The notes: generated by a model not told the origin, from the sequence alone. A DNA stretch of 64,000 nucleotides from Vibrio proteolyticus NBRC 13287 (GCF_000467125.1 NZ_BATJ01000002.1:248001-312000), one strand, 5' to 3'; numbered from the stretch's first letter, positions 40,621 to 50,087 are shown. Translations and numbers: made by a program.

Positions 40621-41474
40621 ATTCCACAATGAACCTCTCCCGGGCGTTGATTTACACGGCGCTGGTATTCTTTTGTCTGGTGTATCTGATGCCACTGTTT
40701 GTCATGGTGATCACCTCGTTTAAGACCCTGCCGGATATTCGTGCCGGAAACCTGATGAGTTTGCCTCAAGAGTGGGTGTTTGATGCCTGGTACAAAGCCT
40801 GGGACAGCGCCTGTACCGGTGTGAAATGTGAAGGGGTGAAGGGTTACTTCTGGAACTCGTTCCAAATGGTGATCCCGGCGGTGGCCTTGTCTACGTTGCT
40901 GGGCGCTTTCAACGGTTACGTGGTGACCAAATGGCAATTTCGTGGTTCCAACCTGTTTTTCAGCTTGTTGCTGTTCGGCTGCTTTATTCCGTTTCAGGTT
41001 ATTTTGCTGCCGATGGCGGCGGTGCTGGGTAAGTTGGGGTTGGCGAATACCACAGCAGGTCTGGTCACCGTGCACGTGATTTACGGTATGGCTTTTACCA
41101 CGTTGTTCTTCCGTAATTTTTATATCGGGGTACCGGATGAGCTGATCAAAGCGGCTAAGCTGGACGGGGCAGGCTTTTTTACTATTTTCTTCAAAATTCT
41201 GCTGCCGTTGTCGACGCCGATCATCATGGTGACGGTGATCTGGCAGTTTACCTCCATCTGGAATGATTTCCTGTTTGGGGTGGTTTACTCCGGGTCCGAT
41301 ACGCAGCCCATTACGGTGGCATTGAATAACCTGGTCAACACCAGCACCGGGGTGAAGGAGTATAACGTGGATATGGCGGCGGCGATCATCGCGGCATTGC
41401 CAACGCTGGTTGTGTATGTACTGGCAGGAAAGTATTTTGTTCGTGGCCTGACCGCGGGATCAGTAAAAGGATAA
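40617..41474 (+). CDS. gtsC: Sugar ABC importer permease, GtsC-like
   Basis: The 285-residue inner-membrane protein has the MalG-type layout and the EAA loop ([24 protein letters not shown]). It overlaps the previous gene by 4 bp (ATGA) and ends 5 bp before the ATPase gene. A periplasmic loop carries [11 protein letters not shown], a Cys pair I would not assign a role. Confidence 0.88.
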   Translation: MNSTMNLSRALIYTALVFFCLVYLMPLFVMVITSFKTLPDIRAGNLMSLPQEWVFDAWYKAWDSACTGVKCEGVKGYFWNSFQMVIPAVALSTLLGAFNGYVVTKWQFRGSNLFFSLLLFGCFIPFQVILLPMAAVLGKLGLANTTAGLVTVHVIYGMAFTTLFFRNFYIGVPDELIKAAKLDGAGFFTIFFKILLPLSTPIIMVTVIWQFTSIWNDFLFGVVYSGSDTQPITVALNNLVNTSTGVKEYNVDMAAAIIAALPTLVVYVLAGKYFVRGLTAGSVKG

Positions 41475-41479
41475 TTAAC

Positions 41480-42595
41480 ATGGCAACACTGGAACTGAAA
41501 CAGATCCGTAAAACGTACCCGAAAGCGGAACAGGAAACCCTCAAAGGCATCGACATCAGCATTGATTCCGGGGAGTTTCTGATCCTGGTTGGCCCGTCTG
41601 GGTGTGGTAAGTCGACGCTGATGAATACCATTGCGGGGCTGGAAAACATCAGCTCAGGTGAGATTGTGATTGATGGTATCGATGTTGCGAGTGTCGAGCC
41701 AAAAGATCGTGATATTGCGATGGTCTTCCAGTCTTACGCGCTGTATCCGAACATGACCGTGCGAGGCAATATTGAATTTGGCCTTAAGATCCGTAAATTG
41801 CCTCAGGCAAAAATTGATGCGGAAGTCGAACGGGTTGCAAAGATGCTGCAAATTGATCAATTGCTGGAACGCAAACCCTCTCAGCTGTCCGGCGGACAGC
41901 GTCAGCGGGTGGCGATGGGACGTGCGCTGGCTCGTCGGCCAAAACTGTTCTTGTTTGATGAGCCGTTGTCGAATCTGGACGCTAAGCTCAGAGTTGAAAT
42001 GCGTCATCAGATCAAACGTCTTCACCAGCAGTTGAGTACCACGATCGTGTACGTAACCCACGACCAGATTGAAGCCATGACGCTGGCTGACCGGATTGCC
42101 GTGATGAAAGACGGTATTTTGCAGCAACTTGGCACGCCGCAAGAAATCTATAACCGACCGAACAACATGTTTGTTGCCGGTTTTATGGGGTCTCCGTCGA
42201 TGAACTTTATTCACACCATGGTGGATCTGGACGAGCATGACAAACCTGTGATTAAAGTGACCGGTGGTAATGGCCAGGAGCATCACATCAGATTACCAGA
42301 CTCCATGCGTGCTCAGGACGGTAAGGAGATCGTGATTGGTCTAAGGCCGGAACACATCACGGAGTCGGCCAACCCGGACTCTGTGGCGTCAACGGAACTG
42401 ACGTTGCAGCTTGAGGTGCTTGAGCCAACCGGACCGGATACCATCGCGATGATCAAGGTGAATGATCAGGAAGTGGCGTGCCGCTTGTCGCCTGAGTTTG
42501 ACGCCAGTGTAGGTCAGGTTGCCCCTCTGCATTTTGATTTGTCCAAAGCGGTATTTTTTGACGCCCAGTCGGAGCAGCGCATCGACTTCCATTAA
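41480..42595 (+). CDS. gtsD: Sugar ABC importer ATPase, GtsD/MalK-like
   Basis: The 371-residue ATPase has Walker [10 protein letters not shown], the signature LSGGQRQR and Walker [17 protein letters not shown], with a C-terminal regulatory OB-fold domain (about 235-371, ending SEQRIDFH) as in the MalK/UgpC group. AAGGATAATTAAC precedes the ATG. It is the last gene of the importer; I see no convincing terminator right after it. Confidence 0.9.
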   Translation: MATLELKQIRKTYPKAEQETLKGIDISIDSGEFLILVGPSGCGKSTLMNTIAGLENISSGEIVIDGIDVASVEPKDRDIAMVFQSYALYPNMTVRGNIEFGLKIRKLPQAKIDAEVERVAKMLQIDQLLERKPSQLSGGQRQRVAMGRALARRPKLFLFDEPLSNLDAKLRVEMRHQIKRLHQQLSTTIVYVTHDQIEAMTLADRIAVMKDGILQQLGTPQEIYNRPNNMFVAGFMGSPSMNFIHTMVDLDEHDKPVIKVTGGNGQEHHIRLPDSMRAQDGKEIVIGLRPEHITESANPDSVASTELTLQLEVLEPTGPDTIAMIKVNDQEVACRLSPEFDASVGQVAPLHFDLSKAVFFDAQSEQRIDFH

Positions 42596-42731
42596 ACCAG
42601 GTTAAGTGTGTCCCCACATCAATGTCCACGGGGGAGGGCGCTGAGCGGTGCTTGCAGTTCAGCGTGGGGATGCACTTCCTGCCAACTCGCCGCTTTTATT
42701 CCTTCGCCTCTTTCTGACCATTCCCAAATTC

Positions 42732-42784
42732 AATGAGTCACTTTTGACTCATTCATCAGTTTCGATGGGTCATTTCCCACCCAT
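42732..42784. promoter_or_regulatory. Two inverted repeats upstream of dctP (candidate DctD sites)
   Basis: AATGAGTCA/TGACTCATT is a perfect 9-bp inverted repeat with a CTTT spacer (42732-42753). ATGGGT/ACCCAT (42765-42784) is a second, shorter one. They lie 97-163 bp upstream of the sigma-54 promoter, the distance at which NtrC-family activators such as DctD bind. The rest of the gap 42596-42958 shows only that promoter. Confidence 0.5.
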
Positions 42785-42880
42785 TTTATCATTCTGTTGG
42801 GTGAACTCTGCTGCTTTCTCGGATGCATTTTCACATCTAACTTATTGTAACTTAAAGGTTGTAGCAAAAATGTTAAAGGT

Positions 42881-42895
42881 TGGCCTGTAAGTTGC
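42881..42895 (+). promoter_or_regulatory. Sigma-54 (-24/-12) promoter of dctPQM
   Basis: TGGCCTGTAAGTTGC has the GG and GC doublets with the spacing of the consensus TGGCAC-N5-TTGC. It lies 64 bp before the dctP ATG. The adjacent dctD gene encodes a sigma-54 activator, which supports the call. Confidence 0.75.
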
Positions 42896-42958
42896 CTTTA
42901 CTAAAGGGTATCAGTGCCCATAGATGGGGCTGTGATTATCCACAAGGAGAAGAACAAC

Positions 42959-43957
42959 ATGTTAAAGCCTTTAACTCTACTATCTGCCTCTATTCTTGCT
43001 GTCACCAGTTTCAACGCCGCGGCGAACTGTGACCCTGGTGAAATCGTGATTAAGTTCAGTCACGTAACCAATACCGACAAGCACCCGAAAGGGATTGCGG
43101 CGTCGCTGTTGGAAAAGCGGGTCAATGAAGAGATGAATGGTAAAGCCTGTATGCAGGTATTCCCAAACTCAACACTGTACGATGATGACAAAGTTCTGGA
43201 AGCGATGCTAAATGGTGATGTTCAACTGGCAGCACCGTCTTTGTCCAAATTCGAAAAATTCACCAAAAAGTTCCGTATTTTCGATCTCCCTTTCCTTTTT
43301 GATGATGTAGATGCGGTGGACCGCTTCCAGAGTTCTGATGCTGGTGAGAAGCTAAAAAATGCCATGAACCGCCGTGGCGTTCGCGGTCTGGAGTTTTGGC
43401 ATAACGGCATGAAGCAAATCTCCGCCAACGAGCCCTTGATTCACCCTGAAGACGCGAAAGGTCTGAAATTCCGTGTCCAGGCTTCAGACGTGCTGGTGGC
43501 TCAGTTCGAGCAGCTTGGTGCAAATCCACAGAAAATGTCATTTGCGGAAGTGTACGGCGGCCTGCAGACCAAAGTTATCGATGGTCAGGAAAATACCTGG
43601 TCGAACATCTACGGTAAGAAGTTCTTCGAAGTACAAGACGGTATCACTGAAACCAACCACGGTATCTTGGATTACCTGGTGGTGACGTCGACCAAATGGT
43701 GGGACGGACTCCCGGCCGATGTGCGTGATCAGTTCGCAACGATCCTGAAAGAAGTCACAGATACCCGTAATGCCGAATCCAACAAAGTGGAGCAGCAGAA
43801 CAAGCAGTACGTGATTGAAGCGGGCGGCGTCGTACGTGAACTGACACCGGAGCAGCGTCAGGAATGGGTAACAGCGCTGAAGCCGGTCTGGAAGAAGTTT
43901 GAAAAAGACATCGGTTCTGATCTGATCGATGCGGCACTGGCTGCCAACCAGAAATAA
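42959..43957 (+). CDS. dctP: TRAP dicarboxylate transporter, periplasmic binding protein DctP
   Basis: The start is the ATG at 42959 (MLKPLTLLSASIL), with CAAGGAGAAGAACAAC before it; an upstream ATG at 42914 has no ribosome site. The 332-residue receptor has a signal peptide (about 1-24, NAAAN) and TRAP motifs including KFSHVTNTDKHPKG and the substrate-carboxylate Arg in LKFRVQ. It binds C4-dicarboxylates such as succinate, fumarate and malate and delivers them to DctQM. A stem-loop follows. Confidence 0.92.
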   Translation: MLKPLTLLSASILAVTSFNAAANCDPGEIVIKFSHVTNTDKHPKGIAASLLEKRVNEEMNGKACMQVFPNSTLYDDDKVLEAMLNGDVQLAAPSLSKFEKFTKKFRIFDLPFLFDDVDAVDRFQSSDAGEKLKNAMNRRGVRGLEFWHNGMKQISANEPLIHPEDAKGLKFRVQASDVLVAQFEQLGANPQKMSFAEVYGGLQTKVIDGQENTWSNIYGKKFFEVQDGITETNHGILDYLVVTSTKWWDGLPADVRDQFATILKEVTDTRNAESNKVEQQNKQYVIEAGGVVRELTPEQRQEWVTALKPVWKKFEKDIGSDLIDAALAANQK

Positions 43958-43972
43958 CTCATCACTATAACA

Positions 43973-43993
43973 GGCTCCCGCGCGTCGGGAGCC
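43973..43993 (+). other. Stem-loop between dctP and dctQ
   Basis: GGCTCCCG pairs perfectly with CGGGAGCC around CGCGT, 15 bp after the dctP stop; there is no T-run. It is the fourth binding-protein gene in this window followed by such a hairpin. Confidence 0.6.
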
Positions 43994-44013
43994 ATCTCTA
44001 CCTGATTCGAGCG

Positions 44014-44694
44014 ATGTATCACATGGAACAGTCATTTTTTGCGAAAGTCGGTCAGTTCACCGACAAGGTAGAAGAGACATTGATTGCCTTCTTCCTCGGC
44101 GCGATGACGATGCTGACATTCATTAACGTCATCATGCGTTATCTCTTTAACGACAATATTCTTTGGGCACTGGAGCTGACCGTGTTCATGTTTGCCTGGA
44201 TGGTGCTGGTCGGGGCGTCTTATGGCGTCAAAAAGCACTTTCACATTGGGGTGGATGTGGTCATCAATCTGGCCCCAGAAGGGGGGCGTAAAGTACTGGC
44301 GCTATTAGCGGTAGGCTGCTGCCTGGTATTTTCTGTGCTGCTGCTGATTGGCTCGTGGAACTACTGGTATCCGTTTATTTCAGAACGTGCCTGGTATGAA
44401 ACCGACGATATTCCCATGCCGGACATGTTTCAGTTTCTGGCTGACTGGTTGAATGAAGGTGAACGCTACGAAAAACTACCACGCTTTATTCCTTATATGG
44501 CATTGCCACTGGGTATGGCACTTTTAACTTTCCGTTTTGCTCAGTTGGCCGTCCAGATCATGACCGGTAAGCTGGATCGTTTGATCGCCGGGCATGAAGC
44601 AGAGGAAGAGCTGGAAGCGCTCAAAGAGGAGCTGGCTGAAGAGGCGGGCGACGTGATGACGCCAAAAAACAAACACGACAACAAGGAGAACTAA
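44014..44694 (+). CDS. dctQ: TRAP dicarboxylate transporter, small membrane subunit DctQ
   Basis: The 226-residue protein has four membrane helices (AFFLGAMTMLTFINVIMRY; LTVFMFAWMVLVGASYGV; LALLAVGCCLVFSVLLLIG; MALPLGMALLTFRFAQLAV), the DctQ pattern. A second ATG at 44023 is an equally possible start, and neither has a clear ribosome site. The charged C-terminal tail (EAEEELEALKEELAEEAG) is probably cytoplasmic. It acts with DctM in sodium-driven uptake. Confidence 0.9.
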   Translation: MYHMEQSFFAKVGQFTDKVEETLIAFFLGAMTMLTFINVIMRYLFNDNILWALELTVFMFAWMVLVGASYGVKKHFHIGVDVVINLAPEGGRKVLALLAVGCCLVFSVLLLIGSWNYWYPFISERAWYETDDIPMPDMFQFLADWLNEGERYEKLPRFIPYMALPLGMALLTFRFAQLAVQIMTGKLDRLIAGHEAEEELEALKEELAEEAGDVMTPKNKHDNKEN

Positions 44695-44697
44695 GTC

Positions 44698-46059
44698 ATG
44701 GATATTTTGCTGTTATTTCTTCTTGTTATCGGCTTTATGCTGATTGGGGTGCCCATCGCGGTCTCACTGGGCTTGTCGAGCATCCTGTTTTTAATGTGGC
44801 ATTCGGAAGCGTCTCTGGCTTCTGTGGCACAGACGCTGTTCAACGCGTTTGAAGGACACTATACCCTGCTGGCGATTCCGTTCTTTATTCTGGCATCGAG
44901 CTTTATGTCGACCGGTGGTGTGGCGAAGCGGATCATCCGTTTTGCGATTGCCATGGTGGGCTGGTTCCGTGGTGGTCTGGCCATGGCGTCCGTGGTGGCT
45001 TGTATGATGTTTGCGGCGCTGTCTGGCTCATCGCCCGCCACCGTGGTTGCCATTGGTAGTATCGTGATCGCCGGGATGATTAAAAACGGTTATTCCAAAG
45101 AGTTTGCCGCGGGTGTGATTTGTAATGCGGGGACCTTGGGGATCTTGATCCCGCCTTCCATCGTTATGGTGGTGTATGCGGCGGCAACGGATGTCTCGGT
45201 TGGCCGGATGTTTTTAGGCGGCGTCATCCCGGGACTGCTGGCCGGTGTCATGCTGATGATTGCTATTTACATAGCTGCCCGGGTGAAAAATCTGCCCAAG
45301 CAGCCGTTTGTTGGCTGGGGCGAGGCGTTAAAGGCGGCCAAAGATGCGAGCTGGGGCTTGCTGCTGGTAGTGATCATCTTGGGCGGTATTTACGGTGGTA
45401 TTTTCACGCCGACAGAAGCGGCGGCCGTCGCAGCTGTCTACGCGTTCCTGATTGCCAACTTTGTGTACCGCGATATGGGGCCGTTTGCAGACAAGCAAAA
45501 CCGCAAGCCGGCAGTGGTGAAAATCCTGCAAGCCTTTGTCCACAAGGACACCAAGCATACGCTGTTTGAAGCGGGCAAGCTGACCATTATGTTGTTGTTT
45601 ATCATTGCCAACGCTTTGATTCTGAAACACGTTCTGACCGAAGAGCGTATTCCACAAATGATCACAGAGTCCATGTTGTCTGCGGGTCTGGGACCGATCA
45701 CCTTCCTGATTGTTGTCAACGTCTTGCTGTTGATCGGCGGTCAGTTTATGGAGCCGTCTGGCTTGCTGATCATCGTGGCACCGTTGGTGTTCCCGATCGC
45801 GATTGCACTCGGTATCGATCCGATTCACCTTGGTATCATCATGGTGGTGAACATGGAAATCGGAATGATCACACCGCCTGTGGGATTAAACCTGTTTGTG
45901 ACCGCCGGGGTAGCGAAAATGTCGATGATGAGTGTGGTGAAGGCGGCGTTGCCATGGGTGGCGGTGATGTTCCTGTTCCTGATCATCGTGACGTATGTGC
46001 CTTGGGTTTCAACCTGGTTACCGACTTCTCTGATGGGACCGGAAATCATCACTAAATAA
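44698..46059 (+). CDS. dctM: TRAP dicarboxylate transporter, large membrane subunit DctM
   Basis: The 453-residue inner-membrane protein has about 12 helices and the DctM signatures GVPIAVSLGLSS, SGSSPATVVAIGSI, GTLGILIPPSI and EIGMITPPVGLNLFV. It is the channel part driven by the sodium gradient. AAGGAGAACTAAGTC precedes its ATG. It ends in front of a bidirectional terminator. Confidence 0.93.
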   Translation: MDILLLFLLVIGFMLIGVPIAVSLGLSSILFLMWHSEASLASVAQTLFNAFEGHYTLLAIPFFILASSFMSTGGVAKRIIRFAIAMVGWFRGGLAMASVVACMMFAALSGSSPATVVAIGSIVIAGMIKNGYSKEFAAGVICNAGTLGILIPPSIVMVVYAAATDVSVGRMFLGGVIPGLLAGVMLMIAIYIAARVKNLPKQPFVGWGEALKAAKDASWGLLLVVIILGGIYGGIFTPTEAAAVAAVYAFLIANFVYRDMGPFADKQNRKPAVVKILQAFVHKDTKHTLFEAGKLTIMLLFIIANALILKHVLTEERIPQMITESMLSAGLGPITFLIVVNVLLLIGGQFMEPSGLLIIVAPLVFPIAIALGIDPIHLGIIMVVNMEIGMITPPVGLNLFVTAGVAKMSMMSVVKAALPWVAVMFLFLIIVTYVPWVSTWLPTSLMGPEIITK

Positions 46060-46071
46060 CATCAGGCAAAA

Positions 46072-46099
46072 AAACGAGGAGGGTTAAACCTCCTCGTTT
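46072..46099. terminator. Bidirectional terminator between dctM and the dctBD operon
   Basis: AAACGAGGAGG pairs with CCTCCTCGTTT around GTTAAA, flanked by A and T runs. It serves the dctPQM operon on + and, on -, contains the stop codon of the small ORF at 46084-46272. Confidence 0.85.
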
Positions 46100-46272
46100 A
46101 TTTTTGTACCTGAGCCTGCGCGTGGGTCACGGGTGAATCTGCGCTCGTAAAATTGATACTTACGCTTGTTCCTCCGCCTGTCCTGGCCAGAACGTTGTTC
46201 GCAGCGATACACTCCGTCAATCAGCACCGTGTCGCTGATGTTCGGCACTTTTACTTTTTCGCCCATACGCAT
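46084..46272 (-). CDS. Small basic protein downstream of dctD, unknown function
   Basis: From the ATG at 46272 the frame encodes 62 residues (MRMGEKVKVPNISDTVL...), ending with a striking Arg-rich stretch: YRCEQRSGQDRRRNKRK, then ERRFTRDPR. QRSG-DRR-ERR repeats of this kind occur in small uncharacterised proteobacterial proteins. Upstream in the same frame lies a hydrophobic stretch (CTVTPIACLAILSAGYWV), so a start at an earlier GTG could add a membrane helix. No good ribosome site is seen, which keeps confidence low. It would be third in the dctB-dctD operon. Confidence 0.42.
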   Translation of the reverse strand: MRMGEKVKVPNISDTVLIDGVYRCEQRSGQDRRRNKRKYQFYERRFTRDPRAGSGTKINEEV

Positions 46273-46391
46273 CCGAGAAACCCAATAACCTGCGCTTAGT
46301 ATGGCTAAGCAGGCGATGGGTGTCACAGTACAAAGAGGTAAAATGTATCTTGTCTCAAAAATGAAATGCGTGGGTGTGCGGTTTTGTCTGG

Positions 46392-47729
46392 TTAGTTTTT
46401 GTACGCCTCTTTTTCGATTTGATACTTTTGCATTTTGTCGTAGAGCGTTTTTCGTGGGATGTTCAGTTTTTCCATCGTCTGTTTGATACTGCCACCACAC
46501 TCGATCAGCGCGCGCTCAATTGCCGTTTTTTCAAATTCCGCGACCTGCTCTGCCAGGCTCGACGATGGTACTGAAGCAGGTACATCACCCAATTGCGTCA
46601 GTTTGCCTAAAAGTACGAATCGTTCGGCGGCGTTGCGCAGCTCACGGACATTACCCGGCCAGTCGTGACTGAGCAACTGCTGCAAATCATGCTCGGGCAA
46701 AGCATTGGCGGCCTTGCCGTATCGGGCGGCAGCAACCAGTAAAAAATGATGGAATAAGGCGGGAATATCATCTTTGCGTTCACGAAGTGGCGGCAAGTCG
46801 AGTGTGACGATGTTCAAGCGGTAATACAGATCCTGCCGGAACGTACCGTCTGCGGCGGCCTGTCTGAGATCAACCTTTGTCGCCGCAATGACGCGAATAT
46901 TGAGTGGCAGCAGTATGTTAGAGCCGATGCGCTCAAAAACGCGCTCTTGCAACACGCGCAGCAGACGGATTTGTGCCTGCATTGGCATCGATTCAATTTC
47001 ATCCAGAAACAGTGTGCCATTTTGCGCATGTTCAAATTTACCAATGCGCTGGGCATCCGCGCCAGTGAACGCCCCTTTTTCATGGCCAAACAGCTCACTT
47101 TCAATCAGGTTTTCCGGGACGGCGCCACAGTTGACGGCCACGAAGTTCTGTTCGCGTCGTGCACTCTGTTCATGTAAGGAGCGGGCAATCAGCTCTTTAC
47201 CGGTGCCGGTTTCCCCGAACAACAGAATATCGGCATCGGTATCGGCGATCTGCGTGATGGTGTCACGCAGATCACGGATGCACTGGGTGTCGCCGATGAT
47301 GCGTGGTCCCAGCGTCTGACTGGCTTTTAAGCTGCGCTTCAGCGCTTGGTTTTCTAGGGTTAGGTTGCGCTTATCGATGGCGCGCCGCACTGTTTCTACC
47401 AGCCGATCCGGTGAAAACGGTTTTTCGATGAAATCATACGCGCCGTTATGCATCGCGCTGACGGCCATGGAAATGTCGCCGTGACCGGTGATCAGAATCA
47501 CTGGCACTTCCGGATCCTGATTGAGGACTGTTTGAAGCAGGTTTTCGCCCGACAAGCCCGGTAGGCAAATATCGGTCACGACCACTTTAGGCAGCGTATC
47601 GGCTTTGGCGGCCAGCAATGCCTCTTCGGCACTGGCAAAAAACTGCGCCTCAATCTCTTCCAGTTCGAAGCTTTGTGCGATGGCTTCGCGAATGTCATGT
47701 TCGTCATCAATGAAAAATACATCGTGCAT
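46392..47729 (-). CDS. dctD: C4-dicarboxylate response regulator DctD (NtrC family)
   Basis: The 445-residue activator has a receiver with Asp53 (VVTDICLPG) and Lys103, and an AAA+ domain with Walker A GETGTGKE (172-179), the sigma-54 contact loop GAFTGA (219-224) and Walker B TLFLDEIE. A C-terminal Fis-type HTH follows (GGSIKQTMEKLNIPRKTLYDKM). It activates the sigma-54 promoter of dctPQM after phosphorylation by DctB. Its start is 4 bp from the dctB stop. Confidence 0.93.
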   Translation of the reverse strand: MHDVFFIDDEHDIREAIAQSFELEEIEAQFFASAEEALLAAKADTLPKVVVTDICLPGLSGENLLQTVLNQDPEVPVILITGHGDISMAVSAMHNGAYDFIEKPFSPDRLVETVRRAIDKRNLTLENQALKRSLKASQTLGPRIIGDTQCIRDLRDTITQIADTDADILLFGETGTGKELIARSLHEQSARREQNFVAVNCGAVPENLIESELFGHEKGAFTGADAQRIGKFEHAQNGTLFLDEIESMPMQAQIRLLRVLQERVFERIGSNILLPLNIRVIAATKVDLRQAAADGTFRQDLYYRLNIVTLDLPPLRERKDDIPALFHHFLLVAAARYGKAANALPEHDLQQLLSHDWPGNVRELRNAAERFVLLGKLTQLGDVPASVPSSSLAEQVAEFEKTAIERALIECGGSIKQTMEKLNIPRKTLYDKMQKYQIEKEAYKN

Positions 47730-47733
47730 TGAT

Positions 47734-49515
47734 TCATCCTTGTATAGGCAGCGGCAGTTGAATGGTAAAGCGGGCTCCGTTTAATGGCGACCGAGAGACC
47801 GTGAGCTGACCGTTCATGGCTTTGATAATTTGTTGTGAAATCGACAGCCCTAAACCGAGGCCGTTCTTTTTCGTGGTATAAAACGGTTCAAACAGCTGAT
47901 TTTGTTGTTCTTGACTCAGTCCGGGCCCGTTATCATCAATATGGATCAGAAGGCAGTCTGCGTGAACGTTGACCGAAAGGCGAATCAAACGTTGCGGCTG
48001 CTCTTCTAATGCCTGAACCGAGTTGGTCAGCAGATTAATCAAGACCTGTTCAAGCTGGATAGGGTTGATTTCCACTTCGACGAGATCGTCGCTGTTGATC
48101 TCCAGCGTAACCTGGTGAGCCTTAAGTTGTGCTTCCAGCAACTCGCGAGTGGACTGAATAACCGGATGCAGGCGGGTTACGACCCGTTCACTGCTGTCAG
48201 ATTTGCGAGCGAATGATTTTAACTGCTCACTGATCTTAGCCATGCGCTCGGTCAGAGACGCGATCCGTGCCAGATTGTCATCCACCTTCGGGTAGTTTTC
48301 TTTGTTCAGGTAGCGTCGTCCATTGTCAGCAAAGCTGCGAATGGCTGCCAACGGGTTATTCAGTTCGTGGCTGATACTGGCTGACATCTGTCCCAGCACC
48401 GCGAGCTTAGCGGCTTGAATCAGTTCGGCCTGTGTCTGGCGCAGCGCTTCCTCAGTTCGGCTGCGTTCATCAATTTCTGCGTGCAGCTTGGCGGTGCGCT
48501 CCATCACCAGATACTCCAGCTTCTGTTTGGCTTCAGACTGAATCTGCTCCAATTGACGGTGTTTCAGTTGCCGGTTGTGGATCAGCAGCATAACCAGATA
48601 GATGATCGCAAACACCAGACTGAGAATCACCACAAAGCCGAGACTTTGCCAGAATAGCGTGATTTTGGGTGACAGAACTCGGATATTGAGTGACAGCTGG
48701 CTCAGGGGGCGTGATGAAACGATAAAGTCCCCCGCCAGTCCGCCGCGCCTTGGGTTTTTCAGTTCTGTCGGGGAATGACTCAGATCGCCATTCAGGCCAA
48801 GCGAACGGATGGGCGTATCCAGGTATTGGCGGCTGTTGGTGATCGTCGAGCGCTGGGCTTCAGATAACGTAATGAGGCTTTTGAACAGCCACTTCGGGTT
48901 ACTGGACATGAAAACGACTTGATTGGGGTCGGTGGCAACGAAGGTGCTGTCTTTGCTTTCCCAGTTTTCTTCAATGGCGGACAAGTCCATTTTGACCACT
49001 ACCACGCCAATAATTTCCGCAGCATACACCACAGGGTAAGAGTAGTAGTATCCCCGTTGTCCCGAAGTCGAACCCAAAGCGAAATACTGGCTACGAGTGC
49101 CCTGCATGGCGATATTGAAGTAGGGTCGCCAGGCGAAGTTACGTCCCAGAAAGGAGCGGTCGAGATTCCAGTTACTGGCTGCGATGGTGGTTCCGTTTGC
49201 GTCGAGCAGATAGCTATCTGAAGCTTGAATGACATCATTGACTTGTTCCAGATAACGGTTGGTCACTTCGATCTGAGCGGGGTTGTCCGGTTGCAACAAT
49301 GCGTCGACCAGTTCTTTGTCTTTCGACAACAGCCGGGGTAAGTGAGCGTATTTGTCGAGCTTGGTGGCAATATGGCTGGCAAAACGATCCAGCTGAGCCT
49401 GATGTTCAACCAGCAGATTCTGGTAACTGTAGCGCCACACGAGTTGGGCGCCGCTGGTGGCCAGCAGGAGAAATACAACCAGCAATATCAGGCTGGCTCG
49501 TCGAATTCGCAGCAT
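47734..49515 (-). CDS. dctB: C4-dicarboxylate sensor kinase DctB
   Basis: The frame opens at 49545, but the ATG at 49515 (MLRIRRASLILL) has AAAGGAAGTC before it and leads straight into the first membrane helix; this gives 593 residues. Helices at about 8-25 and 291-312 flank a dCache-type periplasmic sensor (YLLDANGTTIAASNW, RPYFNIAMQGT). A coiled coil leads to the H-box His383 (MSASISHELNNPLAAIRSF), the N-box, and G1/G2 (DDNGPGL, GLGLGLSI). It senses dicarboxylates with DctD as partner. Confidence 0.92.
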   Translation of the reverse strand: MLRIRRASLILLVVFLLLATSGAQLVWRYSYQNLLVEHQAQLDRFASHIATKLDKYAHLPRLLSKDKELVDALLQPDNPAQIEVTNRYLEQVNDVIQASDSYLLDANGTTIAASNWNLDRSFLGRNFAWRPYFNIAMQGTRSQYFALGSTSGQRGYYYSYPVVYAAEIIGVVVVKMDLSAIEENWESKDSTFVATDPNQVVFMSSNPKWLFKSLITLSEAQRSTITNSRQYLDTPIRSLGLNGDLSHSPTELKNPRRGGLAGDFIVSSRPLSQLSLNIRVLSPKITLFWQSLGFVVILSLVFAIIYLVMLLIHNRQLKHRQLEQIQSEAKQKLEYLVMERTAKLHAEIDERSRTEEALRQTQAELIQAAKLAVLGQMSASISHELNNPLAAIRSFADNGRRYLNKENYPKVDDNLARIASLTERMAKISEQLKSFARKSDSSERVVTRLHPVIQSTRELLEAQLKAHQVTLEINSDDLVEVEINPIQLEQVLINLLTNSVQALEEQPQRLIRLSVNVHADCLLIHIDDNGPGLSQEQQNQLFEPFYTTKKNGLGLGLSISQQIIKAMNGQLTVSRSPLNGARFTIQLPLPIQG

Positions 49516-49961
49516 GACTTCCTTTCCTGAAACAACGAAATCCATTCAGCAGGCCTGGTGAATTGCTCGTGCAAGAATGACGCGAAATCAACCGCAGGCC
49601 CTTGGTATATAAGGTAAAGCGAATTGCGAATGAGGTGTTCAAAAAGATAGCGATTCTGCGGGGTAAAACAGGAGCGAGATCTCTTTTTAAGTTATTTAAC
49701 GAAAAAAAGCCTCGATTCCCTTGAAAAAGCCATTATTGTCCCCATTTCAAACGAAGATTTTCAGCGTTTGTTCGATTTTAGGGCAAATGTGCGGGAATTT
49801 AGAACAATGGCGTAACGATATCAGGGATTAGCTCGACAGGCCTGTTTATGGTCGTTAGAATGCTGCGTCTAAAAATCGTTTTGTCCTGAGACTAATCGGA
49901 GATACCTTTTTCTCCTGGCAAGGCCGGCAGAAATAGAAAGATATCGCTGATTAGTCCGGCG

Positions 49962-50044
49962 TCAGCTCCGGCTGACACCGATTCTCAAGTTTAAATGAGT
50001 GCCAAGCGGCACTTGACAAGGATGCAGTTGGTGAGTCACCAACT
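49962..50044 (+). other. Structured leader upstream of tig: three short hairpins
   Basis: Three perfect hairpins follow each other: GTCAGC/GCTGAC (49962-49977), AGTGCC/GGCACT (49999-50014) and GTTGGTG/CACCAAC (50028-50044), all within 45-125 bp of the tig start. The gap 49516-50087 between dctB and tig holds nothing else I can name; the AT-rich part near 49.7 kb likely contains the dctB and tig promoters. The array may set mRNA stability or translation of tig. Confidence 0.5.
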
Positions 50045-50087
50045 CATACGCTCAGCCTGGCTGGGCCTGTTTTGAGGTTTATATATA

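Noticed and set aside
46273..46500. Upstream extension of the small ORF after dctD
   Set aside because: It overlaps the dctD C-terminal codons in another frame; only the part after the dctD stop is protein-like.
49516..49960. Searched for tRNA, sRNA or riboswitch in the dctB-tig gap
   Set aside because: No cloverleaf, aptamer-like consensus or promoter-terminator pair seen; only the hairpins nearer tig are supportable.
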